DNA from: Luteibacter rhizovicinus
GTDB taxonomy: Bacteria; Pseudomonadota; Gammaproteobacteria; Xanthomonadales; Rhodanobacteraceae
Direction: 5' to 3'
Assembly (NCBI RefSeq): GCF_004342265.1
Contig: NZ_SMCS01000002.1
Coordinates: 310,001 to 374,000 of the forward strand
Length of the DNA: 64,000 bases
Each line of letters starts with the position of its first letter. Position 1 is the stretch's first letter. This document shows positions 28,699-36,956 of this stretch, in pieces. The notes beneath the pieces are model-generated. The model worked only from the letters and a program-made list of their open reading frames with translations. It was not told the DNA's origin and searched no databases. Made by a program: the position numbers and the translations under genes.

Positions 28699-29040
28699 TC
28701 AGACGTTGCGCCGGCGACGTGCGCTGTCTTTCACGTCCACGTCGAAAAGTATGCGCATGGCGTCGATGCCCCCGGTCGGCACATCGAAGATGAGTCCTTC
28801 CTTGCTCGGCAACCGCGAGGCCAGCTCGCGCACTTCGGCGTCCGGCAGGTCGATGCGCCAGTCGGCGGCCTGTCCGTCCAGTCGACACGTCCGGCCTTCG
28901 TGCAGGCTGACCGCGTAGCGCATCAGGAAGAGCGACCCGAATGCGGTGGTGCCGATGATCGACACGCCGCCCAGCAATTCGGACAGCTCGTCCTCATCGA
29001 TGCGCAGACGCACTGTGTGACCTTGCAGCTGCACTCTCAT
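28699..29040 (-). CDS. small conserved protein of molybdenum-cofactor operon (DUF7009-like)
   Basis: 113 residues from ATG 29040, whose ATGA overlaps the mobA stop, so it is the last gene of moeA-mobA. The N terminus MRVQLQGHTVRLRIDEDELSEL and the run LPSKEGLIFDVPTGGIDAMRILFDVDVKD suggest a beta-rich cytoplasmic protein; the opening looks like DUF7009 proteins, which I know only by pattern, so the label is tentative. The C terminus is very basic (ARRRRNV). Function unknown; the operon position suggests a part in molybdenum cofactor use. Confidence 0.7.
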   Translation of the reverse strand: MRVQLQGHTVRLRIDEDELSELLGGVSIIGTTAFGSLFLMRYAVSLHEGRTCRLDGQAADWRIDLPDAEVRELASRLPSKEGLIFDVPTGGIDAMRILFDVDVKDSARRRRNV

Positions 29041-29576
29041 AGGCTGGCCTCGTTCCATTCGTCGGGAGTATTGCAGTTACGCAGGGCGCGCGTGTCCGTC
29101 GCGTCGACGGGCAGTCCGGCGACACCCAGTCGCCGTTGCAAACCACCGATCGAACAATCGCGACCGGGGTGGGACACCATGTCGGCAAGTACGTCGCGCG
29201 TATGCGCGTCCAGCCGCATGCGCATTGGCAGGGGGTGTGCGATCCAGCACGCACATGCCTCGTCCGTGGCCAGCAGCAATGGCGCCAGCCATTCTGGCGT
29301 CAGTTCCGGCATGTCCACGGGAACGATCAGCAGTTCGCCGTCGTCCAGCACGTCGGCGACGCTGGCCAGTCCGCCAACGGGTCCGGCATCCGGCCAGCGG
29401 TCGGGAATGCCGTTGTACTGGGGACGGTTACCGCTGATGACGACCTTCGCCACGCCAGTCGCGAACAATATGTCGCGCATGTGCTCGATGAGCGGATGCC
29501 CGTGCCACGCCAGCATCGCCTTGTCGGTTCCCATGCGGGACGATCGGCCACCGGCGAGCACGATGCCGGCGGTCAA
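29037..29576 (-). CDS. mobA: molybdenum cofactor guanylyltransferase MobA
   Basis: 179 residues. MobA joins GMP to molybdopterin, forming the MGD cofactor needed by the facing YdeP-type enzyme. The nucleotidyltransferase signature GIVLAGGRSSRMGTDKAML is at residues 4-22, followed by PDAGPVGGLASVADVL and the metal-binding LIVPVDMPELTPEWL; the C-terminal NCNTPDEW is typical. Start and stop overlap its neighbours by 4 bases each, so the three genes are translationally coupled. Confidence 0.93.
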   Translation of the reverse strand: MTAGIVLAGGRSSRMGTDKAMLAWHGHPLIEHMRDILFATGVAKVVISGNRPQYNGIPDRWPDAGPVGGLASVADVLDDGELLIVPVDMPELTPEWLAPLLLATDEACACWIAHPLPMRMRLDAHTRDVLADMVSHPGRDCSIGGLQRRLGVAGLPVDATDTRALRNCNTPDEWNEASL

Positions 29577-30772
29577 GGCGAATGGCCGGCATCGAGGGGA
29601 TACGCGTCCGCCATGTTGCCGTCCGCGCTACTCAGCGACAGCCACACTTGCGCCTGTGTAAAGGGCAGCATGCGGTAAGCCGTCTGGCGACCGACCGGAC
29701 GTGCGCGCAGCCGCGCGCCGTCGTCGCTGAAGAGATTCGCTAGTACGAAATGACGCAAGCCTTCGCGCAGATCCGGTGTTTCGTCCGACAGCACTCGCAG
29801 CGGCCGCTCGGAAGACAGGCCGAGCATCGTCCGTATGAGTGGGGCGACAAAGAAGCGCATGCCGACGGCCACCGCCATGGGATTGCCCGGCAATGCCATG
29901 AGCAGCGGCCCGTTCGCCAGGCGCGCCGCGAGCAGCGGCTTACCCGGGCGAATCGCTACTTTATGGAACAACGTACGTGCGCCGAGTGCGGCCATCGCCG
30001 CGGGCAGGAAGTCGTAACGCCCCGCGGATACCGCGCCTGTCGTCACGACGAGGTCGACGTGCCGGTCCAGTGCACGCGCGAGCGAAGCGCCGAAGGGTAT
30101 GACGTCGTCGCCGACGGTATCGCACTGGACCACGTGCGCTCCGCACGAGGTAAGCGCCGCACGCAGGAAGGGCCCATTGGAGTTATGGATCGAGCCGGGA
30201 GTGAGTATTCCGGCACCCGCGTGGAGTTCCTTTCCCGTGCAGATGATCGCGACGCGCGGTTGACGGCGGACCGTGGCTTCGTCGATGCCCAGCGCGGCCA
30301 GCAACATCAGGGCGGCGGCATCGATCTTCCGGCCGGCCGGGAGCGCGGGTTCGTCGTGTGCGATGTCGTCGCCCGCTTTGCGGACGTGTTGTCCGCGTAC
30401 CGTATCGTCCAGAAGACGAATGGTGTCGCCTTCGCGTTCGATGCGTTCGACTGGCACGACGGTATCGAATCCGTCGGGCATGCGCGCACCGGTCGCGATT
30501 TCGCAACTGTCGGCGCCGGTTTGTTCCAGCGTGACGTCGCCGGCGGCTTGCATGCCACGTACCGTATGGATGCTGCCTTTCGACAGCGCGGCAGTGCCTG
30601 CGCGCAAGGCATATCCGTCCATCGCGGCGTTGTCGAAAGCGGGAAGCCGCATGGTGCTGGCGATGTCGCTGGCGAGTACGCGGCCCAAGGCATCGGCAAT
30701 GGCGACCCGCTCGGTGTCGAGCGGCTGCGTTTCGGCAAGCAGGGTGGCCAGCGCGTCTTCATAGGAAATCAT
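29573..30772 (-). CDS. moeA: molybdopterin molybdotransferase MoeA
   Basis: 399 residues from ATG 30772; the longer frame to 30841 runs into a repeat. MoeA inserts molybdate into adenylylated molybdopterin. Landmarks: the domain III MogA-like fold with TGKELHAGAGILTPGSIHNSNGPFL and TTGAVSAGRYDFLPAAM, plus KVAIRPGKPLLAARLANGPLLMALPGNPMAVAVGM. The N-terminal block ALGRVLASDIASTMRLPAFDNAAMDGYALRAG is also diagnostic. First gene of the minus-strand operon with mobA; upstream lies the large repeat cluster, so its promoter is likely inside or next to that repeat DNA. Confidence 0.93.
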   Translation of the reverse strand: MISYEDALATLLAETQPLDTERVAIADALGRVLASDIASTMRLPAFDNAAMDGYALRAGTAALSKGSIHTVRGMQAAGDVTLEQTGADSCEIATGARMPDGFDTVVPVERIEREGDTIRLLDDTVRGQHVRKAGDDIAHDEPALPAGRKIDAAALMLLAALGIDEATVRRQPRVAIICTGKELHAGAGILTPGSIHNSNGPFLRAALTSCGAHVVQCDTVGDDVIPFGASLARALDRHVDLVVTTGAVSAGRYDFLPAAMAALGARTLFHKVAIRPGKPLLAARLANGPLLMALPGNPMAVAVGMRFFVAPLIRTMLGLSSERPLRVLSDETPDLREGLRHFVLANLFSDDGARLRARPVGRQTAYRMLPFTQAQVWLSLSSADGNMADAYPLDAGHSP

Positions 30773-30942
30773 GTGGGAAGCGTAGCGCACGAGGCGGTGC
30801 TGCAGGAGCGATGGAACCGGCGGCGCATCCCGCCCCCTCACCGTCGTCCCTGCGCAGGCAGGGACTCAGTGCGGTGCATCGGGTTGTCGCGATCACGCTC
30901 GATCAGCTCTTCAAAGCGTTGCGACGTGCGAGGGTGAGGCAG

Positions 30943-31139
30943 GGAGCTCGCCGTCCCCCACGTCGAGGCCACGTCGGGCGGTCGCTGCGCGACCCGGGTG
31001 GCCGGGCGGGGCTCGGTGAGCGGGCTTCCTGCCCGCACACCGAGGAAGGGGCGTCCTGCCCCTTCCCCCCCTGCGGGGCCTTATCCGCCCGGCCACCCTC
31101 GCCCTCCTACCGGCCTCGACGTGGGGGACGGCGAGCGCC
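30943..31139. repeat. Long-stem structured element, copy A
   Basis: Terminal arms 30943-30970 and 31112-31139 pair over 28 bp with one mismatch. Inside are a small hairpin (ggtcgc-tgc-gcgacc near 30980), a 14-bp inner stem (gggtggccgggcgg / ccgcccggccaccc), a hairpin with outer stem ctcggtg/caccgag (31012-31018 with 31038-31044) and inner gcgggc-ttcct-gcccgc, and a hairpin ggaaggggc-gtcct-gccccttcc. On the minus strand the two main loops read AGGAA and AGGAC. Confidence 0.8.
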
Positions 31140-31251
31140 TTCGGATGGTGGGGGAATATTGGGGTTAAGAGCCGCGTGCGGTGCAATACCTTCCGCGCTT
31201 CGCATGCGCATGTCGGGGAACGCGCCTCGCTTCATTCGGTACTCATCTTCC

Positions 31252-31404
31252 TCACCGTCACCCCGGCGTACGCCGGGGTCCGCAGCGACCACGTGGGGCA
31301 AGATCCAACGCTGAGGTTTTCGCTTGAAAGCGGCCATCGCCCTCGCGACCACCGACCACCTCGCCGCGGATTCCGGCGTGCGCCGGAATGACGGTGAGGG
31401 GGCG
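31252..31404. repeat. Family-B REPIN-like inverted pair
   Basis: Left unit with ccccggcgtacgccggggtc and right unit with ttccggcgtgcgccggaatg, separated by a ~90-bp spacer that is almost identical to the spacer in the copies at 41331-41481 and 53723-53866 (it includes caacgctgaggttttcgctt). Confidence 0.8.
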
Positions 31405-31453
31405 GGAGTTCCCGGTGATAGCTGGGTTCAAACATGGCATTCGGCGCCACCAC

Positions 31454-31479
31454 AAAAAAAAGGGCACCCGAAGGCGCCC
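31454..31479 (-). terminator. Intrinsic terminator of the EF-G paralogue gene
   Basis: On the minus strand gggcgcc-ttcg-ggtgccc is followed by eight T residues. It lies 6 bp after the stop codon of the minus-strand EF-G gene. Confidence 0.92.
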
Positions 31480-31485
31480 CCATCT

Positions 31486-33561
31486 TCATGCCGACCGTCT
31501 CGCCGGCGGGACCGATTGCTGCGATTGCGCAGGGCGATAGGCCGCGAATGCCACCGTGGCGGATGCCCGGCCCTGGCTCAACGAGCGCAGCGAGGTCGTG
31601 TATCCGTCCAGTTGCGCCAGCGGAACTTCGGCTTCGATTTCCGTCCGGCCCGCTTCTTCGACGAGGCCGATGACCTGCCCACCGCGACGCTGCAGATCGC
31701 CGAGTACATCGCCGACCGCGGTGCCCGGCGCACTGACGGACACCCGCATGACGGGTTCCAGCAGTACTGTACCGGTGGCCTCCAGCGCGGCGCGAACGCC
31801 TAGCTGGGCGGCACGGTGGAAGGCCATCTCGCTCGAATCCACCGCGTGGAATTGACCGTCCAGCACCGTGACCCGCGCACCCACCACGGGATACCCGCGC
31901 GGACCTTCCTGCAAGGCGGAGAGGATGCCTTTCTCCACGGCTGCCTGGAACGCCTTCGGAATGACGCCGCCTGTCGTGCGATCGTCGACGACGTTGCCGC
32001 CGTCCTCATGCGGTGCGACGGACAGGACGACGCGCGCGAACTGGCCGCTGCCGCCGGTCTGTTTGGCGACCTTGCCTTCGACGGCGCCCGAGTCGCGCGC
32101 TGGCGTTTCCTGATACGCCACGCGCGGCGATCCGGTGCGCACCGCAACATCCCATTCGCGTCGCAGGCGCTCGACCATCACTTCCAGGTGTAATTCGCCC
32201 ATGCCCCATACGAGCGTTTCGCCCGTTTCGGGATCGGTGCCTACGCGGAAGGACGGGTCTTCCTGGGCAAGGCGGGCCAGGCCGTTGCCAAGACGCAGCA
32301 GGTCGGCGGAGCGTTCGGGCGATAGCCGCCACGCGAGCACGGCGGGTTGCGCCTCGATAGCTTCGAGACGAAGGCGATGGTCGGTGGCCGTGAGCGTTTC
32401 GCCTGTCGCGACGTCTTTCCATCCGGCGATGGCCACGATGTCGCCAGCTTCGGCGACTTCGATGGCTTCGGTGTCTTCCGCGCGCAGCACGGCCAGCCGG
32501 CCGATGCGTTGCACGCGGTCGTTGCCGCTGCGCCATACCTGGTCGCCGACGTGCAGCTTGCCCGCATACAGACGGATGAACGCGAGCGGGCCATGCGCCT
32601 GGTTGACGACTTTGAAGACGAGCGCGGCCAGTGGCGCGTCCGCATCGGGCGCGACCATGGTGTCGCCATCGTCGGTATGCGCGACGACGGCCGGACGGTC
32701 CAGTGGCGACGGCAGGTACGCGACGAACGCGTCCAGCAACGGTTCGATACCGACGTTCTTGAATGCCGAGCCGGGTAGCACGGGCGAGCCGCGGCCCGCC
32801 AGCGTCGCGCGGCGCAGTGCAGCCATCAGCATGCCTGCGTCTACGGGGCGTTCTTCCAGCCAGGCTTCCAGCAATACGTCGTCATGCTCCGCTACCGCGG
32901 CAATCAGCGTCTGGCGTTCGGAAGCGTGCAGCGCGGCCTCGTCGGCCGACCACGCGACGACCTCGGGTTGTCCCGATGCATCCCAACGCCATGTGCGTTC
33001 GCCGACGATGTCGACGAGCGCGATCATCTGCTCGTTTTCGATCAACGGACGCGCGACTGCCCACGGATTGGCGCCGAGCCGCTCGCGCATCTGCACGAGG
33101 ACGGCGTCGAAATCCGCACCGGGACGGTCCATCTTGTTGATGAAGGCGATCAGCGGCACGCCATGCCGGCGCGCCTGGCGCCACACGGTTTCGGACTGCG
33201 GCTGTACGCCGGCGACTGCCGAGAACACGGCAACGGCGCCGTCGAGGACGCGCAGCGAGCGCTCTACTTCGATGGCGAAATCGATGTGTCCGGGTGTGTC
33301 GATAAGCGTCAGCCGATGCATGGCCTGCCCTTCGGGCGTCCAGGCAGCCTGCACCGCCGCGGCACCGATGGTGATGCCTCGTTCGCGTTCCAGTTCCATG
33401 TGGTCGGTGGTCGTTGCGCCGTCGTGGACTTCGCCGGTGCGATGGATCGCGCCGGCCTTCCACAACAGGCGTTCGGTCAACGTGGTTTTGCCGGCGTCGA
33501 CGTGGGCAATGATGCCGAGGTTGCGACGACGTTCGACGGGGATGACTTGGCGGGTACTCAT
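31486..33561 (-). CDS. elongation factor G paralogue (translational GTPase)
   Basis: 691 residues. The N-terminal GTPase domain has G1 AHVDAGKTTLTERLL, switch ERERGITI, G3 DTPGHIDF, G4 NKMDRPG and G5 in PGSAFKN; domains II-V follow, with YQETPARDSGAVEGKVAKQTGGSGQFARV in domain IV and an EF-G fold C terminus. It is too diverged, and not in a str operon (no rpsL, rpsG or tuf nearby), to be the main FusA. Candidates are an EF-G2-like factor or a ribosome-protection-type GTPase. Its 330-nt leader contains two small ORFs, a terminator and a further hairpin, suggesting it is made on demand, for example when ribosomes stall. Confidence 0.85.
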   Translation of the reverse strand: MSTRQVIPVERRRNLGIIAHVDAGKTTLTERLLWKAGAIHRTGEVHDGATTTDHMELERERGITIGAAAVQAAWTPEGQAMHRLTLIDTPGHIDFAIEVERSLRVLDGAVAVFSAVAGVQPQSETVWRQARRHGVPLIAFINKMDRPGADFDAVLVQMRERLGANPWAVARPLIENEQMIALVDIVGERTWRWDASGQPEVVAWSADEAALHASERQTLIAAVAEHDDVLLEAWLEERPVDAGMLMAALRRATLAGRGSPVLPGSAFKNVGIEPLLDAFVAYLPSPLDRPAVVAHTDDGDTMVAPDADAPLAALVFKVVNQAHGPLAFIRLYAGKLHVGDQVWRSGNDRVQRIGRLAVLRAEDTEAIEVAEAGDIVAIAGWKDVATGETLTATDHRLRLEAIEAQPAVLAWRLSPERSADLLRLGNGLARLAQEDPSFRVGTDPETGETLVWGMGELHLEVMVERLRREWDVAVRTGSPRVAYQETPARDSGAVEGKVAKQTGGSGQFARVVLSVAPHEDGGNVVDDRTTGGVIPKAFQAAVEKGILSALQEGPRGYPVVGARVTVLDGQFHAVDSSEMAFHRAAQLGVRAALEATGTVLLEPVMRVSVSAPGTAVGDVLGDLQRRGGQVIGLVEEAGRTEIEAEVPLAQLDGYTTSLRSLSQGRASATVAFAAYRPAQSQQSVPPARRSA

Positions 33562-33586
33562 GGTGACGTGTATTCCTGTTACGAAA

Positions 33587-33653
33587 CGCCAGGGGCTGGT
33601 TCGTGCAAGGGAGAGCGAGATCGACCCGTTCAGCTGACTCGTGGCCCCTGGCG
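33587..33653 (-). promoter_or_regulatory. Hairpin in the EF-G paralogue leader
   Basis: Arms 33587-33596 and 33644-33653 (cgccaggggc / gcccctggcg) form a perfect 10-bp stem between the 9-residue leader ORF and the EF-G start. The distal arm also shares a ggggc/gcccc complement with the end of the leader ORF (about 33668-33674), so two alternative foldings are possible. Confidence 0.5.
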
Positions 33654-33661
33654 GGTAACGG

Positions 33662-33691
33662 TCAGCAGTGGGGCTCGCGATGGTTTTTCAT
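33662..33691 (-). CDS. possible 9-residue leader peptide
   Basis: ATG at 33691 with ggag about 10 bases upstream encodes MKNHREPHC and a TGA stop. It lies after the leader terminator and before the 10-bp hairpin and EF-G gene. Very short, so support rests on the ribosome-binding site and on position only. It would fit ribosome-stalling control of the downstream translational GTPase. Confidence 0.35.
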   Translation of the reverse strand: MKNHREPHC

Positions 33692-33715
33692 GGCACGTGT
33701 GCTCCGGTGAAAGGC

Positions 33716-33742
33716 AAAAAAAAAGCACCCTTTCGGGTGCTT
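33716..33742 (-). terminator. Intrinsic terminator inside the EF-G leader
   Basis: On the minus strand aaagcaccc-gaaa-gggtgc is followed by nine T residues. It sits about 155 bp upstream of the EF-G start, after a small ORF and its promoter, with no other minus-strand gene to terminate; that placement is expected of a transcription attenuator. Confidence 0.8.
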
Positions 33743-33771
33743 TGGATGAACGGACGATAGCGACGGATGGA

Positions 33772-33870
33772 TTATCCGTTCGTATCGCCCCGCTGCAGAC
33801 GCACGCACCCGCGATGCGCCTGCAAAGCAGGCGACCTGTCGTGGATCAGTATGTGCATCACGCGGATCAT
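33772..33870 (-). CDS. possible 32-residue leader peptide upstream of attenuator
   Basis: ATG 33870 to TAA 33772-33774 on the minus strand encodes MIRVMHILIHDRSPALQAHR followed by a dozen more residues. An aaagga element lies about 12 bases upstream, a weak spacing. Its stop is about 30 bases before the terminator hairpin, so ribosome progress through it could decide whether the hairpin forms. No similarity recognised. Confidence 0.35.
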   Translation of the reverse strand: MIRVMHILIHDRSPALQAHRGCVRLQRGDTNG

Positions 33871-33899
33871 GTTCGTTCGGTGTCCTTTGGTTGCCGCGC

Positions 33900-33928
33900 A
33901 GGCTACGCCTGTCGCGACAAGGTTTCAA
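33900..33928 (-). promoter_or_regulatory. Candidate sigma-70 promoter of the EF-G leader
   Basis: On the minus strand TTGAAA (33928-33923), a 17-bp spacer and TAGCCT (33905-33900). It would start transcription near 33893, about 20 bases before the small leader ORF. Confidence 0.4.
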
Positions 33929-34024
33929 CGTGACCCATCAGATCGGGTTGGGCGCACTTCTTTTCAAGACCCGGCCGCCCGGCCGGGCTAAGCTGGCTCC
34001 CACGCGAATGAATGAGACACCCGC

Positions 34025-34732
34025 ATGCCCCTTTTCTCCCGGTCTCCCCTCGCCTTCGGCATCCTGCTCAGCTTTGCCGCCGCTTTTGTCGACACGATCG
34101 GTTTCGTCGCGCTTTTCGAGCTGTTCACGGCCCATGTCACGGGCAACTTCATCGTTATCGGTGCCACGCTGATCGGCCATCACGGCGGCCTGGCCATGAA
34201 GCTGCTGGCGTTGCCGGTGTTCGTCGTTTCCGTCGTCGTCACGACGCTTGCGGTGCGCGCGCTGGAACATCGCGGCCGGCAGACGCTCGGCTGGCTGCTG
34301 GCCGCGCAGATCGTCCTGCTCTGCGTGTTCATGGCGTCGGGCATGCACTTTGCGCCCATTGTCGATGCGGATGCATGGAGTACGGCCGTGACGGGACTGA
34401 TCGCCGTCGCCGCCATGGGCATCCAGAACGCCGGTTCGCGCATCGTCTTTCCGACCATCGCGCCGACCACGGTCATGACGGGCAATGTGACCCAGGTCGT
34501 CGTGGATCTCACCGACCTGTCCCGGCGCGGCACCGATGCGGATCTGACCGGTGCACGCATGCGTCTGGGCAAGATGCTGCCGGCGGTACTGGCATTCGCG
34601 ATGGGGTCGCTCACCGCGGCGCTGCTGTGGCAACGGGCCGGGTTTGCCTGCGTCGCGCTGGCTATCGCCGCACTGGTCGTGGCTTTCTTCGTGGCGCCAG
34701 CCGGACAGCCCGCGCCGGCGCACTCGCCGTAA
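34025..34732 (+). CDS. YoaK/DUF1275-family membrane protein
   Basis: 235 residues, about six hydrophobic helices. DUF1275 signatures are present: AAAFVDTIGFVALFELFTAHVTGNFIVIG near the N terminus (the F-TGN motif) and GIQNAGSRIVFPTIAPTTVMTGNVTQVVVDL in the middle. Inner-membrane location; biochemical role of the family is not established. Separate from the EF-G gene behind it (divergent) and followed 84 bp later by an aldo/keto reductase gene. Confidence 0.88.
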   Translation: MPLFSRSPLAFGILLSFAAAFVDTIGFVALFELFTAHVTGNFIVIGATLIGHHGGLAMKLLALPVFVVSVVVTTLAVRALEHRGRQTLGWLLAAQIVLLCVFMASGMHFAPIVDADAWSTAVTGLIAVAAMGIQNAGSRIVFPTIAPTTVMTGNVTQVVVDLTDLSRRGTDADLTGARMRLGKMLPAVLAFAMGSLTAALLWQRAGFACVALAIAALVVAFFVAPAGQPAPAHSP

Positions 34733-34816
34733 TGCGGTCCCATCGGTATAGCTGGCGCGATCGTCCGGATCGGCACATCATTCGAGACCTTCGTTCGTTC
34801 TTATGAAGGCTGCTCG

Positions 34817-35797
34817 ATGGAATACGTAAAACTCGGCCATACCGGTCTCGATGTCTCTCGCCTCGTCCTCGGTTGCATGACTTACGGTGTGCCCGATCGC
34901 GGCAGTCACCCATGGACGCTGGATGAAGATGCCAGCCGGCCGCTGATCCGCAAAGCCGTGGATCTGGGCATCAATTTCTTCGATACCGCAAATTCCTACT
35001 CCGACGGTACGTCGGAAGAAATCGTGGGACGTGCGTTGAGGGATTTCGCGCGACGCGACGAAGTCGTGATCGCCACCAAGACGTTCTTCCCGATGCACAA
35101 GGGACCGAATGGCGGCGGTCTGTCGCGCAAGGCGATCCTTCATTCGATCGACGCGAGCCTCGAACGGCTCGGCACCGACTATGTCGACCTATTGCAGATT
35201 CATCGCTTCGATCCGACGACGCCTATCGAGGAAACGCTGGAAGCGCTGCACGATGTCGTGAAAGCCGGCAAAGCGCGTTACATCGGTGCATCGTCGATGT
35301 TCGCGTGGCAGTTCGCGCGGATGGTCTATACCTCGCGCATGAATGGCTGGACGGAATTCGTCAGCATGCAGAACCATCTGAACCTCATCCAGCGCGAGGA
35401 AGAGCGCGAGATGCTTCCGTTCTGCGAAGACGAAGGTATCGCGGTACTGCCGTGGAGTCCGTTGGCGCGCGGTCGCCTGACCCGCGACGCGGACACCACC
35501 AGTGCGCGGCAGAACACCGATAACTACGGCGGCACGTTGTACAACGGCGCGGTGGAATCCGATCGCGCGGTGATCGGGGCGGTGGCGCGGGTCGCGGCCA
35601 ATCGGGGCGTGCCTCGTGCGCAGATCGCGTTGGCCTGGGTCATGAACAAGCCCGAGGTCACCGCGCCGATCGTCGGCGCATCGAAGCCGCAGCACCTCGA
35701 CGATGCGGTCGCGGCGCTGGAGATCGCGCTTTCACCGGAGGAAATAGCAACGCTGGAAGCGGCGTACCTGCCGCATCCGGTGGCGGGTTTCGAGTAG
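34817..35797 (+). CDS. aldo/keto reductase
   Basis: 326 residues; gaagg lies 7 bases before the ATG. NADPH-dependent TIM-barrel reductase. Catalytic tetrad appears as Asp and Tyr in FFDTANSYSDGTSEE, Lys in VVIATKTFFP and His in LLQIHRFDPTTP; the NADPH site is IVGASKPQHLDDAV near the C terminus. The subgroup resembles YhdN/AKR11-AKR14 type proteins. Physiological substrate unknown. Monocistronic; a single family-A REP arm follows the stop. Confidence 0.93.
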   Translation: MEYVKLGHTGLDVSRLVLGCMTYGVPDRGSHPWTLDEDASRPLIRKAVDLGINFFDTANSYSDGTSEEIVGRALRDFARRDEVVIATKTFFPMHKGPNGGGLSRKAILHSIDASLERLGTDYVDLLQIHRFDPTTPIEETLEALHDVVKAGKARYIGASSMFAWQFARMVYTSRMNGWTEFVSMQNHLNLIQREEEREMLPFCEDEGIAVLPWSPLARGRLTRDADTTSARQNTDNYGGTLYNGAVESDRAVIGAVARVAANRGVPRAQIALAWVMNKPEVTAPIVGASKPQHLDDAVAALEIALSPEEIATLEAAYLPHPVAGFE

Positions 35798-35802
35798 TCG
35801 AA

Positions 35803-35825
35803 ACCCGCAGGCGCGCTCCCACAGA
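35803..35825. repeat. Solitary family-A REP arm
   Basis: ccgcaggcgcgctcccacag just after the aldo/keto reductase stop matches the right arm of the REPINs at 6636-6666 and 61341-61369. No partner arm is present before the CHAD gene. Confidence 0.65.
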
Positions 35826-35873
35826 AAGCTCATAGAGCAACATGCTCGCGTCCTTTACCCCTAACATCGACAA

Positions 35874-36680
35874 ATGCCCGCCGACACCCCAGACCTTGGC
35901 CTCCTTCTCGCCGACCTCGCCGCCAATCAGGCGCGTGCGCTCGCGCGTGCCCTTGGCCGGTCGAAAGACCGGCACAAGGCGATTCACGAGGCACGAAAGG
36001 CCGTACGCCGCCTTCGCGCCGTACTGAACATCGGCCTGGCCAGGTTCGACGACGATGCAAGCGCCATCGACCGGGGACTGCGCGCACTGGGACGCGGCCT
36101 GTCCACCCTGCGCGACTCACATGTCGCCGTGGTCACGGGAAAAACCCTCGTCGGCGAAGCCAAACCCGCAGAACGTGCGGCATGGGACGCCGCCATCGCG
36201 GCGCTCGAAGCGCGCCGCGACGGCATGCTCGGCGAAGCGCTCCGGCTCGATCCCGAATTTCGCCGGCGCATCGCGCGCGTGCAGCGAGCCGCCGAAGCTA
36301 TCGCCGCGCTCCCCTGGAAACGGGTAAAGAAGAAGCATGTCCGGGACGCGCTGGCACTCAGTGCCCGGCGAGCCCACCGCGCCGCCGAAAGGGCGCAGGA
36401 GGAAGGCTCGCCCGTGACGATCCATAGCTGGCGCCGCCGCGTGCGCCGGGAGCGCCTTCAGTTGCAGGCACTCCAGTCGATGCACAAACGCTCGGGCGTG
36501 CATATCGAAGGCGTCGTCGAACACACCGGTTCCATTCGCAAGCTCATGCGTACGGCCGACCGCCTTGGTTGGCAGCAAGACCTGCGCCTGCTGAAGAACG
36601 GCCTGCGCGCGACGCATACCGAGATCGACGAGGCCGTACTCGCCACGATTCGTAGCGCCGTCGCCTCCGCTCGCCCCTGA
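35874..36680 (+). CDS. CHAD-domain protein
   Basis: 268 residues. The conserved histidine alpha-helical domain binds polyphosphate. Helical bundle with the pattern KAIHEARKAVRRLRAVLNI (His followed by basic residues) near residues 40-58, RGLSTLRDSHVAV, and the second half HSWRRRVRRERLQLQALQSM ... LMRTADRLGWQQDLRLL. Many Arg and His residues suit an anionic polymer ligand. No CYTH or PPK gene adjoins it. No clear Shine-Dalgarno; the ATG at 35874 is the first that gives the full domain. Confidence 0.88.
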   Translation: MPADTPDLGLLLADLAANQARALARALGRSKDRHKAIHEARKAVRRLRAVLNIGLARFDDDASAIDRGLRALGRGLSTLRDSHVAVVTGKTLVGEAKPAERAAWDAAIAALEARRDGMLGEALRLDPEFRRRIARVQRAAEAIAALPWKRVKKKHVRDALALSARRAHRAAERAQEEGSPVTIHSWRRRVRRERLQLQALQSMHKRSGVHIEGVVEHTGSIRKLMRTADRLGWQQDLRLLKNGLRATHTEIDEAVLATIRSAVASARP

Positions 36681-36756
36681 AACCATCTCTCTTCCCTGCG
36701 AGAACGTTTGACTTCGGACGTCCGGACGGCTAACTTTCGCGTCGTCAGCGGTCTTT

Positions 36757-36780
36757 ATCTTTGTATTCGAATATAGAGAT
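36757..36780. promoter_or_regulatory. SAM-cycle operator candidate, metE site
   Basis: 24-bp palindrome of the form ATC-N5-AT-N4-AT-N5-GAT, here extended to ctttatct / agataaag (36753-36784) around a perfect tattcgaata centre. Equivalent sites precede metK, ahcY and metF. It lies immediately 5' of the cobalamin aptamer, so probably at the metE promoter. Confidence 0.6.
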
Positions 36781-36955
36781 AAAGCTAAGAGGGAAGCCGG
36801 TGGGAATCCGGCGCTGCCCCGCAGCGGTATGTGGAAACGAACTCGTCAGGGGCTTCGAAGCCCCGGCACTGGACCGGATCGGTCCGGGAAGCGGCGAACC
36901 AGGTGGTGCGCATGCGCACCGTGTCCACGAGCCCGAAGACCTGCCGCCGACCGAA
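36775..36955 (+). ncRNA. Cobalamin (B12) riboswitch upstream of metE
   Basis: The conserved aptamer elements occur in order: aagagggaagccggtgggaa, atccggcgctgccccgc, and the B12 box in gcccgaagacctgccg (36931-36946). Binding of adenosylcobalamin is expected to switch off the B12-independent methionine synthase. About 215 nt separate the B12 box from the start codon and contain further stems. Confidence 0.93.
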
Positions 36956-36956
36956 G

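Larger units (their letters stand above)
30773..31485. repeat. Mosaic repeat cluster, copy A
   Basis: No credible gene. From about 30835 to 31404 it consists of a family-C unit, a 197-bp long-stem element (30943-31139), a shared ~110-bp linker (31140-31250) and a family-B pair (31252-31404). The same order is repeated with about 90% identity at 40941-41481, and in shortened form at 53592-53866. An intrinsic terminator for the EF-G gene closes the region at 31454-31479. Confidence 0.85.

Noticed and set aside
30811-31391. Open frames in repeat cluster A giving Arg/Pro-rich proteins
   Set aside because: They fall inside hairpin repeats that are duplicated at 40940 and 53929 with frame-breaking differences, so they are not coding.
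31486-33561. Main cellular EF-G (fusA)
   Set aside because: It is diverged, lacks the rpsL-rpsG-tuf context and has a regulated leader; a paralogue is more likely.
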